Shown one piece after another: positions 1 through 8,360 of a stretch of 61,955 bases of DNA. This DNA is from an uncultured Bacteroidia bacterium. Its GTDB lineage: Bacteria; Bacteroidota; Bacteroidia; Bacteroidales; Prolixibacteraceae. The stretch spans positions 1 through 61,955 of the forward strand of contig CAIXZH010000006.1 of assembly GCA_903923905.1 (NCBI GenBank), written 5' to 3'. Under the pieces are notes generated by a model. The model was not told the origin of the DNA and searched no databases. It saw only the letters and a program-made list of their open reading frames with translations. Numbering within the stretch: position 1 is the stretch's first letter; each line of letters opens with the position of its first letter. A program made the position numbers and the translations under genes.

Positions 1-29
1 CTAAATAAAAAATACGATCATCTCAATTT

Positions 30-1970
30 ATGGATAAAAATACCATTACAGGCTTTGCCCTGATTATTGTAATTCTGATAACCTTTAGTTACTTTAATAA
101 GCCATCTCAACGGGAAATTGAGACGGCAAAGCGTCAAACAGATTCTATTGCACAGGTCGAAGCAGATAATGCCCGGCAGGCTGACAGTAAAGCAAGGGAT
201 GCTGCTGCAGCTCTTCAGGGAAAACTAATAGGCACTAAATCTGACAGTACAGAAAAAATAGCAGTAAATGATGAATTGAAAAGCCTGTACGGGGTATTTT
301 CAGATGCGGCTAAAGGTACCGAACGTTTTATCACACTGGAAAATAACCTGATGAAGATCAGGGTTTCAACAAAAGGTGGAAAGATCTACAGTGTTGAATT
401 AAAGGGATATAAAAGGTTTAATGGTGAACCTCTTGTCCTTTTTGACGGTGATAAAAACCGGTTTGGGCTCAATTTTTTTTCCCAGAATAAAAGTATTCAG
501 ACCGATCAGTTCTTTTTTGTTCCTTCAGTCACGGACAGTGTTATAACAGTTGCTGGCAGCCCTGTTTCAAAAGGGAAGGAGGGTCGCGAAAAGTTTAATA
601 CCGAAGGGAAAGAAGCTTCAAGATCGATTACAATGCAACTTAAAGCCGGAGACGGAGTATTGGTTGAGTATACCTATACCCTGAAATATAATTCCTTTAT
701 GGTTGGATTTGATATCCATACTGCCGGACTTAAAAAGGTCATGGGAGCCAAAACAGACTACATTAATTTTGCCTGGACGCAGGAGATGCCGCGCCAGGAG
801 AAAGTTTCGAAGTTTGGTGAAGATAATTATGCCACAACCTATTATAAGTTTTACCAGGATGAAGTGAATAAGATTGCCCCAACCAAATCGGAGTCTAAAG
901 CATTGTCCACCAAAGTTGAATGGGTAAGTTTTAAAACGCTTTTCTTCTCTTCTGCGCTGATAGCCGATAAGGCATTTCTCAATGGCCAGATCAACACCAA
1001 GAAAAGGGATAAAGATCCTTCCTTTGTTTCGGATATGAGTGCGGATTTAACGATACCATTGGATAATTCGGGCAGTGAAACATTTCCAGCCAGGTTCTTT
1101 TTTGGTCCAAATCAATACAATACGCTTAAACAGTACAAGGTTAGTCTCGAAGAAGAGCTGTCCCTGGGTTGGACAGTAATTGGATGGGTCAACAAGTACA
1201 TCATTATTCCTGCCTTCGACTTCCTAAGAAGATATATAGGGAATTTTGGTTTGATCATATTATTGTTGACCATTTACGTTAAGTTAATTGTAGCTCCATT
1301 TACCTATAAATCGTATATTTCTCAGGCTAAAATGAGGTTATTAAAGCCTGAAATAGAAGAGATTCAGAAAAAATTCGGAGAAGAGAAGAAGATGGAATCC
1401 CAACAGGCGGTAATGGCACTCTATAAAAAGGCAGGGGTAAACCCCATGGGAGGATGTTTACCAATGCTCTTCCAGATGCCAATTCTGGTCGCGATGTTCT
1501 ATTTCTTCCCGATCTCCATCGAACTAAGACAACAAAGTTTCCTTTGGGCGCACGACCTTTCTTCATTTGATTCTATTGCGACACTTCCGTTTGAAATCCC
1601 ATGGTATGGTAGTCATGTAAGTCTTTTCTGCTTGTTGATGACTGTTACCAACATCCTGTATGTGAAGTATAACAACGAAATGAGTTCTGCCGGGACTCAG
1701 CAGATGCCGGGAATGAAAACTATGATGTATATGATGCCAGTGATGTTCCTGTTTATCTTTAACAGTTATGCGTCGGGTTTGAGTTTATATTATTTCTTAT
1801 CGCTGGTATTTACTTTTGTTCAGATGTTTATCTTCAAAAAACTGGTGAATGAGGAACAAATCCATGCCCAGTTAAAAGCCAAACAAAAAATGCCGGTTAC
1901 CAAATCCAAATTTCAGTCAAAATTGGAGGAGATGTCCAAACAACGGAATGTTCCCCAAAAGAGGAAGTAA
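30..1970 (+). CDS. yidC: Membrane protein insertase YidC
   Basis: YidC/Oxa1 insertase that places proteins in the inner membrane, alone or with SecYEG. The 646-residue protein has an N-terminal membrane anchor (about residues 7-22), a large periplasmic domain (about 75-365), and a C-terminal 60-kDa inner-membrane-protein domain with several membrane spans (from about 400). That domain carries the family's GGCLPMLFQMPI stretch and a Met-rich segment before the last spans. The tail is Lys/Arg-rich, as expected of a cytoplasmic end near ribosomes. Length and architecture fit Bacteroidota YidC, which is longer than the E. coli protein (548 aa). Only 29 bases precede it, so the upstream neighbour cannot be seen. 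A strong hairpin terminator follows at once. Identification is secure. Confidence 0.97.
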   Translation: MDKNTITGFALIIVILITFSYFNKPSQREIETAKRQTDSIAQVEADNARQADSKARDAAAALQGKLIGTKSDSTEKIAVNDELKSLYGVFSDAAKGTERFITLENNLMKIRVSTKGGKIYSVELKGYKRFNGEPLVLFDGDKNRFGLNFFSQNKSIQTDQFFFVPSVTDSVITVAGSPVSKGKEGREKFNTEGKEASRSITMQLKAGDGVLVEYTYTLKYNSFMVGFDIHTAGLKKVMGAKTDYINFAWTQEMPRQEKVSKFGEDNYATTYYKFYQDEVNKIAPTKSESKALSTKVEWVSFKTLFFSSALIADKAFLNGQINTKKRDKDPSFVSDMSADLTIPLDNSGSETFPARFFFGPNQYNTLKQYKVSLEEELSLGWTVIGWVNKYIIIPAFDFLRRYIGNFGLIILLLTIYVKLIVAPFTYKSYISQAKMRLLKPEIEEIQKKFGEEKKMESQQAVMALYKKAGVNPMGGCLPMLFQMPILVAMFYFFPISIELRQQSFLWAHDLSSFDSIATLPFEIPWYGSHVSLFCLLMTVTNILYVKYNNEMSSAGTQQMPGMKTMMYMMPVMFLFIFNSYASGLSLYYFLSLVFTFVQMFIFKKLVNEEQIHAQLKAKQKMPVTKSKFQSKLEEMSKQRNVPQKRK

Positions 1971-1989
1971 CTAAATATTTTCAAGATAA

Positions 1990-2025
1990 AAAAAAGCTGT
2001 TCCGAATTTGGAACAGCTTTTTTTT
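1990..2025. terminator. Bidirectional Rho-independent terminator after yidC
   Basis: GCTGTTCC (1996-2003) pairs perfectly with GGAACAGC (2010-2017) around a six-base GAATTT loop. A-tracts and T-tracts flank it on both sides, lengthening the stem. It lies between the convergent yidC and DUF1848 genes, so it can serve both strands. Confidence 0.9.
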
Positions 2026-2182
2026 GTGGGCCATAAAATCACGATAGAGCCATCCAAAATTGTTGATGGCAATACCAAGAATGGTCAAATAATGTTCACC
2101 GATGGAAAATCCGGGAGTGGGGGATATTAAGAAGCTGAGAACCCGGAATCAGATTGAATATTAATATGTTGGAATATGGCAT

Positions 2183-3241
2183 TTAATGTCGGATACCTCT
2201 AATACTCTCCGATTCGGGATTAATTTCCTTAAGATTTTTCGTTACGGCCTGGGGCGAACTGTTGGCATAACAGTAAACACAGAGGTGTTCGCATGTATTG
2301 TAAGAGCCAATATCCTTACTAATAATGCAACAACAGTGCTTTCGTTGACCTTTGTCTTTAAGATATCTCCTTTTTACAGGGATTCCGGGTTCAAAAAGCT
2401 GATTTTTCTCTGATGGTATTCCGAAGAGCTCTATCAGGTTGGTATCTTTTGCAAAAAGCTTAACAATCAGATCGTCATCAATGCATTTATTGTGTGTGAT
2501 CTGATATCTTTCCAGATCAATCTCTTCCGCACAGGTCGCAATCTGAAAATCGGGATTAATCTTCCTCCATTCCAGGAGGTAATTCTGAACCCCTTCAGCA
2601 AATTCAATTTTTTGAGTCGGGTTAAATTCTACGAGATGTATTGTTGATTTGGTATAAACTTCGGTTTCGCGAATCATGTTTTTAGGGACATTCCGGTACC
2701 GGAGGATATCCCCGAAACTAAAAACAAGTTTATCTGTATGGTTAATAAGTTGGTTTCCAAGTTCTAATATTCTTATTAATAACTCTTCTACAGTTAGTTG
2801 ACTGCTCAGAATCAAGGGATCAAAGCGCCAGATCACCTTTTGTTTTCCGATTAACCCTGAAAGTTGTTTAAAGGTTTCAATCCGATCAGCCAATGGTGGA
2901 ACATAGGGTTCAAAACCTTCTTTTTCGTAATTATTCAGGGTGTATTGAAAATAATAATTGTATCCGCGTTCATCGAACCAGTGGAGAGATGGTATCATAG
3001 GTACAGGATTCTTGGTCCAAAAGATAAAAAGCCGGGCCTCCTGAAATGAAATATATTGAGGTCTGGTTGGATTAAAACGATTCACCCAACAGACATAACC
3101 TTTATTGATCCGGTTGATCAGCCATTTTGAATGAAAAGCCGGTATGTCGGTTGACCGGCTCACTGATATAATCAACGGGGCAATGGCCGGTTTCTGTTCG
3201 CCAGAGTCATTGATCAGCTGAATTTCTTTCCAGATTTTCAT
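2183..3241 (-). CDS. DUF1848 family protein with C-terminal cysteine cluster
   Basis: A 352-residue protein of the DUF1848 family, whose function is unknown to me. The family signature SRSTDIPAF lies near residue 28, followed by FIFWTKNP and a WRFDPLI motif in the middle. The C-terminus holds a dense cysteine cluster: Cys303-305, then Cys317, Cys321 and Cys324 in a TCEHLCVYCYA context. This CxxxCxxC pattern followed by YA resembles an iron-sulfur cluster ligand set of the radical SAM type, but it sits at the C-terminus instead of the N-terminus. A metal- or cluster-dependent enzyme is an inference. It is convergent with yidC, and a small cysteine-rich protein gene lies just upstream on the same strand. 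Confidence 0.85.
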   Translation of the reverse strand: MKIWKEIQLINDSGEQKPAIAPLIISVSRSTDIPAFHSKWLINRINKGYVCWVNRFNPTRPQYISFQEARLFIFWTKNPVPMIPSLHWFDERGYNYYFQYTLNNYEKEGFEPYVPPLADRIETFKQLSGLIGKQKVIWRFDPLILSSQLTVEELLIRILELGNQLINHTDKLVFSFGDILRYRNVPKNMIRETEVYTKSTIHLVEFNPTQKIEFAEGVQNYLLEWRKINPDFQIATCAEEIDLERYQITHNKCIDDDLIVKLFAKDTNLIELFGIPSEKNQLFEPGIPVKRRYLKDKGQRKHCCCIISKDIGSYNTCEHLCVYCYANSSPQAVTKNLKEINPESESIRGIRH

Positions 3242-3358
3242 TAAGATATTCTTCCGGACAATTTGTTGTACTAATTTAATTCTTTTTACTGGATTATAGA
3301 ATTGGCGGGGGAAAAAAAGATGGAACCAGAATTTGCAGAATTGGAGAATGAACAGAAT

Positions 3359-3538
3359 TTATTTGAACTTCAATATATTAATGCATTCATTGCATAAACA
3401 TTCATCGAAGTGATTTGCAATATATTCAAGAATCTCCTCAGGGACGGGTAGGTCAAAACAGGGGCAATGCGGTGTTCCGGTGCAGATGTGAAGCGTGCTG
3501 CAGCTTGCACAAGGGGTAGGATCGAATTTTGAATACAT
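3359..3538 (-). CDS. Small cysteine-rich CWC family protein
   Basis: A 59-residue ORF read from ATG at 3538 to TAA at 3359. It has nine cysteines: a CASC knuckle near the N-terminus, a central CTGTPHCPCFDLPVP segment and a C-terminal CLCNEC. This closely matches the pattern of the Cys_rich_CWC family (CPxCG...CWCFD.P.P...CxCxxCL), with Pro in place of Trp in the CWC triplet. The family is probably metal-binding and has no known function. The gene fills the gap between the DUF1848 protein and the reductase on the same strand. The spacing of cysteines and the in-frame family pattern are the reasons for calling so short an ORF. Confidence 0.72.
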   Translation of the reverse strand: MYSKFDPTPCASCSTLHICTGTPHCPCFDLPVPEEILEYIANHFDECLCNECINILKFK

Positions 3539-3565
3539 GTGTGATACTATTAAAATAAGCTGCTT

Positions 3566-4222
3566 CTAAAAAAATACCTCAGTCCGGATATTTTCGGGAG
3601 TAATTCCATGGTTTTCGAGTAATTCTGTCACCTCGTTGACCATGCCTGAGTTTCCACAGATATAGAATATTGAATCTTTTCTGATCCCCTTATTTCTGAG
3701 ATATTGGGTGACCCGGCCGTAAAAATTTTCTCCGTGTTCGCGCGAGGTACACAAATGATAACGCTCTTCATCGTAATCTTCAGAATCGTAAGCCTCATAA
3801 CCATGTCTGACTCCATGAATGACTTCGTAATCAAGACCAGGATTCGACAGAATTATGCTGTGAAATGGCGAAATTCCGGTACCGGTAGCAATAAAGGAAT
3901 AATGATTGATTTCTGGAGGGAGGGTGTCCCGAAGTACAAAAAATCCAAACGGACCTGTGATCTCCACCTTTGTCCCGATTTTCATATATTTCAGTTCCCT
4001 GGAAACTTCGCCATTATCAACCTCTTTAATTAACAAATCAATTGTTGGAGCCTCCTCAGGACTGTATATGGAATATTCGCGTGCCTTATATTCTCCAGGA
4101 ACATTCAAAACCAAATACTGACCAGCCTTAAACTCGAAATTAACTTTTTCAAGCTTCAAAATATATGTGGATTCAGTCAGGTTGCTGATACCCAGAATTT
4201 TGCTATATGTTATTTTTTTCAT
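3566..4222 (-). CDS. FAD/NAD(P)-binding oxidoreductase, ferredoxin/flavodoxin-NADP reductase type
   Basis: A 218-residue member of the ferredoxin-NADP reductase superfamily, which moves electrons between NAD(P)H and a small carrier through FAD. The N-terminal beta-barrel carries the FAD signature REYS (residues 48-51) and GQYLVLNVPG before it. A GTGISPF motif (114-120) marks the NAD(P)-binding half, and a late YICGN motif is also present. There is no fused 2Fe-2S domain, so it must reduce or oxidise a separate partner that is not in the window. The C-terminus ends in EVFF, near the usual aromatic end of this family. It is on the same strand as lipA but separated by 122 bp. The physiological partner is unknown. 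Confidence 0.88.
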   Translation of the reverse strand: MKKITYSKILGISNLTESTYILKLEKVNFEFKAGQYLVLNVPGEYKAREYSIYSPEEAPTIDLLIKEVDNGEVSRELKYMKIGTKVEITGPFGFFVLRDTLPPEINHYSFIATGTGISPFHSIILSNPGLDYEVIHGVRHGYEAYDSEDYDEERYHLCTSREHGENFYGRVTQYLRNKGIRKDSIFYICGNSGMVNEVTELLENHGITPENIRTEVFF

Positions 4223-4344
4223 GAATAATCTAATTGTAAATGGCCAAACCGTATTGTAAATCAGCGAACTAACAGCTCTGCCTAATCAAATTCCCATATA
4301 GTCCTTGCAATTATTTAACCATTGGTATTTTACTTTATAACAGA

Positions 4345-5199
4345 TTAGGCGTGAATATGTTTTTCCGCATGGTAGGATGACCGGACCAGCGGACTACTTT
4401 CTACCATACTGAATCCCTTTTGAATAGCGGCTTCACGGTATTTAATAAAGGTTTCTGGTTTTATGAACTCCACTATTTTAAGATGGTGAGAAGTTGGCTG
4501 AAGATATTGCCCAATGGTCAGGACTTTACAGCCCGCTTTAAGCAGGTCATCCATAGTTTCGAGTACTTCCTCCTCAGTTTCCCCAAGTCCCACCATAATA
4601 CCTGATTTAGGTACAATTCCAGAGGAGGCGATAATTTCAATCACCTTAAGGCTCCTGTCATATCGTGCCACATCTCTGACTTTAGGGGTTAATCTGCGGA
4701 CCGTTTCCATATTATGAGAAATTACTTCTGGTTTGGCATCAATAATAATCTGGATCAAACTGGCATTGGCATAAAAGTCAGGAATCAGGGTCTCCATCGT
4801 AATTCCGGGATTGAACTCCTTTACTTTTCTGATAGTCAATGCCCAGAAAGCGGCACCGCCATCATCAAGGTCGTCTCTTGTGACAGAGGTTAATACGCAA
4901 TGTTTAATTTTCAAGGTTTTAATCGTTTCTGCCAGCCGGACAGGTTCTTCCATATCCACATCATCCGGAATCATATTCCTGACATCGCAAAACCGGCAGT
5001 TCCGGGTACATTTTTCACCTAGAATCATAAAACTTGCCGTTGATGCCCCCCAGCATTCCGCTTTGTTGGGGCAGTTTCCGCTTACACAAATGGTATTCAA
5101 TTGCTGGTTATTGGCCAGATTTTTCAAAGCAACATAGTGCTTTCCGGATGGGAGAGGAGTTTTCATCCAGTCCGGAAGTCTTCGCGTAGTTGTGCTCAT
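4345..5199 (-). CDS. lipA: Lipoyl synthase
   Basis: Radical SAM enzyme that inserts two sulfur atoms into octanoyl groups on lipoyl domains. Both cluster sites are visible: the auxiliary 4Fe-4S ligands Cys38, Cys43 and Cys49 (CVSGNCPNKAEC), and the radical SAM CTRNCRFC motif at Cys64, Cys68 and Cys71. The conserved RSSYHAEKH near the C-terminus includes the serine that ligates the auxiliary cluster. At 284 residues it is of normal length. Its product is needed by 2-oxoacid dehydrogenase complexes such as the one whose E1 lies at the far end of the adjacent cluster. A 209-bp gap with no recognisable promoter separates it from the mevalonate kinase gene, so co-transcription is uncertain. Confidence 0.97.
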   Translation of the reverse strand: MSTTTRRLPDWMKTPLPSGKHYVALKNLANNQQLNTICVSGNCPNKAECWGASTASFMILGEKCTRNCRFCDVRNMIPDDVDMEEPVRLAETIKTLKIKHCVLTSVTRDDLDDGGAAFWALTIRKVKEFNPGITMETLIPDFYANASLIQIIIDAKPEVISHNMETVRRLTPKVRDVARYDRSLKVIEIIASSGIVPKSGIMVGLGETEEEVLETMDDLLKAGCKVLTIGQYLQPTSHHLKIVEFIKPETFIKYREAAIQKGFSMVESSPLVRSSYHAEKHIHA

Positions 5200-5408
5200 A
5201 TATTATTAATATTCAAGTATATCTAATAATTTAGTATTTTGCTTTTGGCTACTGACGTGTAGCTCTTATGCCTTTAAATAATATCTTCAATTCTTTTGCC
5301 TTTTCTGAAATGGTAATATTCAACCGAAAGAGACTTTAGAGCATCTAGTCGCAAACGGCCAGTTGCTAATTTAAAATTCATTTTACCCATACCAATTTTA
5401 TAGCCTAT

Positions 5409-6326
5409 TTATATTCTCTGTTCAACAACTGTATAATCAAGTTGGTTTAAATTAAAATAGTTCTCGGCCTTTGAACGATCCCGCGAAATTCCGAGAATAT
5501 ATCCGCCACCACCTGAACCACAAATCTTTAAATAGAAATAGCCACTCTCAATGCCATAGTTAAAATGTTCGATCATCTTCTCAGGAATCATGGGCCGGAA
5601 GTGAGCAAGCTGCAATTTTGAGTAGCTGGTCAATAAAATTTCAAAAGTAGTGAAATCGGATGCCAGAAGAGCATTTATTGTTTGATTTATCACCGGGATA
5701 TATTCAAGATCGATCAACTCTCTAAAACCAGATTCCTGATATTTTTCCATGAAATAATTTACCAGAGCTCCCGTATTTCCGGGAGAGTGAGAATTAATTA
5801 AAAATAGGGTATAGGTATTAAAAAAAGGGGATAGGTCTACAGTTGTATCCGGATCCTTCATATTTCGGAAAAGTACTGGCTTACGGATCCAGGAAATAAA
5901 CGGGTCAATTCCTGAACTAACTCCATGGAAACAAGACTCTATCGCTGCAAGGTTTGACTTAATAGTCGGGAGATCCTTCAGAGCACCATTTACTGCGTAC
6001 CTGTCATAAATTGCCGCTGAAAGGGCACCCGAACTCCCTAAACCAGATCCGGAAGGGATGCTGGAGTCAAAATACATTCCCAGGGCGAGGTCACTTTCAA
6101 ATTGTTGAATATCCAGAAATTCAAAATCCTCCGAATGGTCTTTAAAATAGTGGTTTAGTTTAGTCATCGCACTATTTGACTCGGATTCATGTTGAGAATA
6201 ATGTCTCTTTAATGAATCCGGGAATCGGAATCTCCCGGAAAATCGGAGGTAGGGAATGGCCAGAGCATTAGAATTCAGGAGGATGCCGTATTCTCCAAAC
6301 AGAATTATTTTGGCAGGATAATCCAT
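5409..6326 (-). CDS. mvaK1: Mevalonate kinase (GHMP kinase)
   Basis: Phosphorylates mevalonate with ATP, the first kinase step towards isopentenyl diphosphate. The 305-residue protein shows all three GHMP kinase motifs: an N-terminal PAKIILFGEYGIL (residues 4-16), the ATP-binding PSGSGLGSSGALSA (91-104), and the C-terminal CGSGGGGYILG. The SGID segment (138-141) supplies the expected catalytic aspartate. It is the last gene of the ten-gene minus-strand cluster, with 11 bp between it and mvaD. Other GHMP kinases look similar, but the neighbours (decarboxylase, HMG-CoA reductase, second kinase) make mevalonate the likely substrate. Confidence 0.88.
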   Translation of the reverse strand: MDYPAKIILFGEYGILLNSNALAIPYLRFSGRFRFPDSLKRHYSQHESESNSAMTKLNHYFKDHSEDFEFLDIQQFESDLALGMYFDSSIPSGSGLGSSGALSAAIYDRYAVNGALKDLPTIKSNLAAIESCFHGVSSGIDPFISWIRKPVLFRNMKDPDTTVDLSPFFNTYTLFLINSHSPGNTGALVNYFMEKYQESGFRELIDLEYIPVINQTINALLASDFTTFEILLTSYSKLQLAHFRPMIPEKMIEHFNYGIESGYFYLKICGSGGGGYILGISRDRSKAENYFNLNQLDYTVVEQRI

Positions 6327-6337
6327 TAATGTTCAGA

Positions 6338-7393
6338 TTAAGAGGTCATTTGTATGGGGCCGCTCCCTATCTTATCGTCAATCCACTGACCCCCTTCGCA
6401 ATACGGACTAAGGGTTTGCCTGACAAACGAAAGTACCTGCTCGCGTTGATCTTCATAATAAATCAGATGAACGTTTGGCCCTGCATCGATTGTGTAAAAC
6501 AGATCAAGTCCGGAAGTTTCCCGAAAAAGTTTGATTTCTTCAATAATATGCAATGTATCAGGCTTTAACAATAATCCTTCAGGTCCGGAAGTCATTAATA
6601 GGGCATGCAGGGAAAGGGCTTCATTTTCGGAAATCAGCGCGATTGTCTGGTAATCATTATTGCGAATAGCATTTGTAATTTCTGCCATATTAGCGTTCGC
6701 CTGATCTTTCCTCCCTTCACGATAGGGATGGGCCTTCATCAATGCATGACCTTTACTGCTTGAAACAGCCTTTTCTTTTGAACTGACAATCAATATGATA
6801 TCCATAACCCGATTAAGCCTGCTTTCACCAGGAAAAAGGAAGGGGGTAGCATAATCGTCCGATGATTGGTCGATGGAGGGAATAGTTCCCCAGGTAACAA
6901 TACCGCCATACAAGGATCGGGAAGCGCTACCCGAACCCAGCCTTGCAATTATTGACCCTCTCTGGTAAAAATCCTCATGTTTTAATTGATTACCAGTGAC
7001 TTTCTCTTCCATGCTCACCAGACAAAGGGCCAGAGCACTCATTGACGATGCCGAAGAGGCGATTCCGGTTGAATGTGGAAAGTTATTCTCACTTTTAAAA
7101 ACAAGTTCATAATCAGCCAGAAATGGCATTTCAGTTAACAATGAGTTGAGTAATTCTCTTGTCTTTTTCTCAAATTGAGACTGTTGGACTCCATGAAAAA
7201 AGTACCGGAGACTAATATTTTGATCTCCTGCCTTTTTTTTCTGAAAAGATAGGTAGGTCGTTGTGGTTGATTTATCGAGGGTTATGCTTAAAGAACCATT
7301 TTCGGGCAGCTGATTCGCCCTTTTCCCCCAATATTTAATCAGCGCAATATTCGAAGGGGCTCTCCATCCAATTGTTATCGTCTCTTCGCTCAT
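6338..7393 (-). CDS. mvaD: Diphosphomevalonate decarboxylase
   Basis: ATP-dependent decarboxylation of mevalonate 5-diphosphate to isopentenyl diphosphate. The N-terminal IALIKYWGKR (residues 16-25) followed by LPENGSLSITLD is the diagnostic signature of the family. The ATP loop STGIASSASSMSALA and the substrate-site stretch GSGSASRSLYGGIVTWG are also present. A late DAGPNVH motif holds the catalytic aspartate. The length, 351 residues, is normal. It lies between the two GHMP kinases (43 bp and 11 bp away), which fits co-transcription. True decarboxylase signatures argue against a phosphomevalonate decarboxylase of the archaeal or Chloroflexi alternative routes, though sequence alone does not fully exclude one. 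Confidence 0.93.
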   Translation of the reverse strand: MSEETITIGWRAPSNIALIKYWGKRANQLPENGSLSITLDKSTTTTYLSFQKKKAGDQNISLRYFFHGVQQSQFEKKTRELLNSLLTEMPFLADYELVFKSENNFPHSTGIASSASSMSALALCLVSMEEKVTGNQLKHEDFYQRGSIIARLGSGSASRSLYGGIVTWGTIPSIDQSSDDYATPFLFPGESRLNRVMDIILIVSSKEKAVSSSKGHALMKAHPYREGRKDQANANMAEITNAIRNNDYQTIALISENEALSLHALLMTSGPEGLLLKPDTLHIIEEIKLFRETSGLDLFYTIDAGPNVHLIYYEDQREQVLSFVRQTLSPYCEGGQWIDDKIGSGPIQMTS

Positions 7394-7436
7394 GGCTTTG
7401 TAGTATTGGTCAATTTGGATATCTTAATATTTGAAT

Positions 7437-8360
7437 TCATATAATCTCATCATATCTGAAAATAGTATTTAAATTTCTGGTTATAAAATAGTTACGTACA
7501 TATTCTTCAGAAGCCTCAGTAGCAACCAGAACAAAATCACCTCCCCATGCTCCCAAAGATTTAACAGATCCATTGAAATCACTAAAAAAGAGCGATTTAA
7601 CAGTCTTTATTTGAATGATTTTACTCACTATTTCCTCGTGTCTATCCATAAGAATCCTAAACGTCAGCAAGTCAGTTGCCTTTTCAAGGCCCAGAGTAAT
7701 TGCAGAGATTTCAGAAATATCCTTTGAACTGACTCCAGATAGATCAGCTTTACCAACGCTCTCCATGGAATTTTGTTTGCGGTTCAGGTAAATAAAATAT
7801 AGCTGACTGTTGAACCTCGGATGAAAGTTCGCCTCCCGGAAAGAGGGTTTATTGTCTTCTAATTTATAAATAATTGGCGATGATGACCTGGCAGAGGCAA
7901 TATCATAGCCTGAGCCATTGAAAATAAGATTGTTGAGTTCGAATGCATCACAATTCGCCCAGTAAGCAATATTTGAGATAAGCGAGCTGCTTGAACCAAT
8001 TCCCCAGGCCGGATCGAAATCCATTGTCGAATTTACCTGGTACTCGCAGGATGATCCTAAGAAACTAAAATTAAGCAGCTTTGCAGCTTTTAATATCTTT
8101 TGCAGTGTTTCAGCAAGGTTAAGCTCATTAGTTTCAATAATTTGAAGGTCGGGGAGGATCAAGGTAGTATGAAACCATAAATTATTATTAATTAGTGATT
8201 TCCATCTCACTGAGGGAGTCCCGGATTGCTCTGAGACTGATATTTCCTGTTTGAATTTCAGAGGAATGGCAAGTGCAAGTGCCCCTTTAAGTACCAGGTA
8301 TTCACCGGATATCATCAGTTTTGTTTGGGAACTGAAGGATTTCATCTCTCTGAAATTCAT
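7437..8360 (-). CDS. GYDIA-type GHMP kinase, probable phosphomevalonate kinase
   Basis: A 307-residue GHMP-fold kinase with an N-terminal LMISGEYLVLKGALALAIP segment, a GIGSSSSLISN ATP loop, and the GSGYDIASARSSSP motif that names the Bacteroidota 'GYDIA' group. The C-terminal glycine motif is SLGAWGGDF instead of the usual GxGGG. With mevalonate kinase and diphosphomevalonate decarboxylase already encoded next door, the open reaction in the pathway is phosphomevalonate to diphosphomevalonate, so phosphomevalonate kinase is the best assignment, by context. Its start overlaps the HMG-CoA reductase stop by four bases (8357-8360), indicating translational coupling. It is too divergent for a confident call from motifs alone. 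Confidence 0.75.
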   Translation of the reverse strand: MNFREMKSFSSQTKLMISGEYLVLKGALALAIPLKFKQEISVSEQSGTPSVRWKSLINNNLWFHTTLILPDLQIIETNELNLAETLQKILKAAKLLNFSFLGSSCEYQVNSTMDFDPAWGIGSSSSLISNIAYWANCDAFELNNLIFNGSGYDIASARSSSPIIYKLEDNKPSFREANFHPRFNSQLYFIYLNRKQNSMESVGKADLSGVSSKDISEISAITLGLEKATDLLTFRILMDRHEEIVSKIIQIKTVKSLFFSDFNGSVKSLGAWGGDFVLVATEASEEYVRNYFITRNLNTIFRYDEII

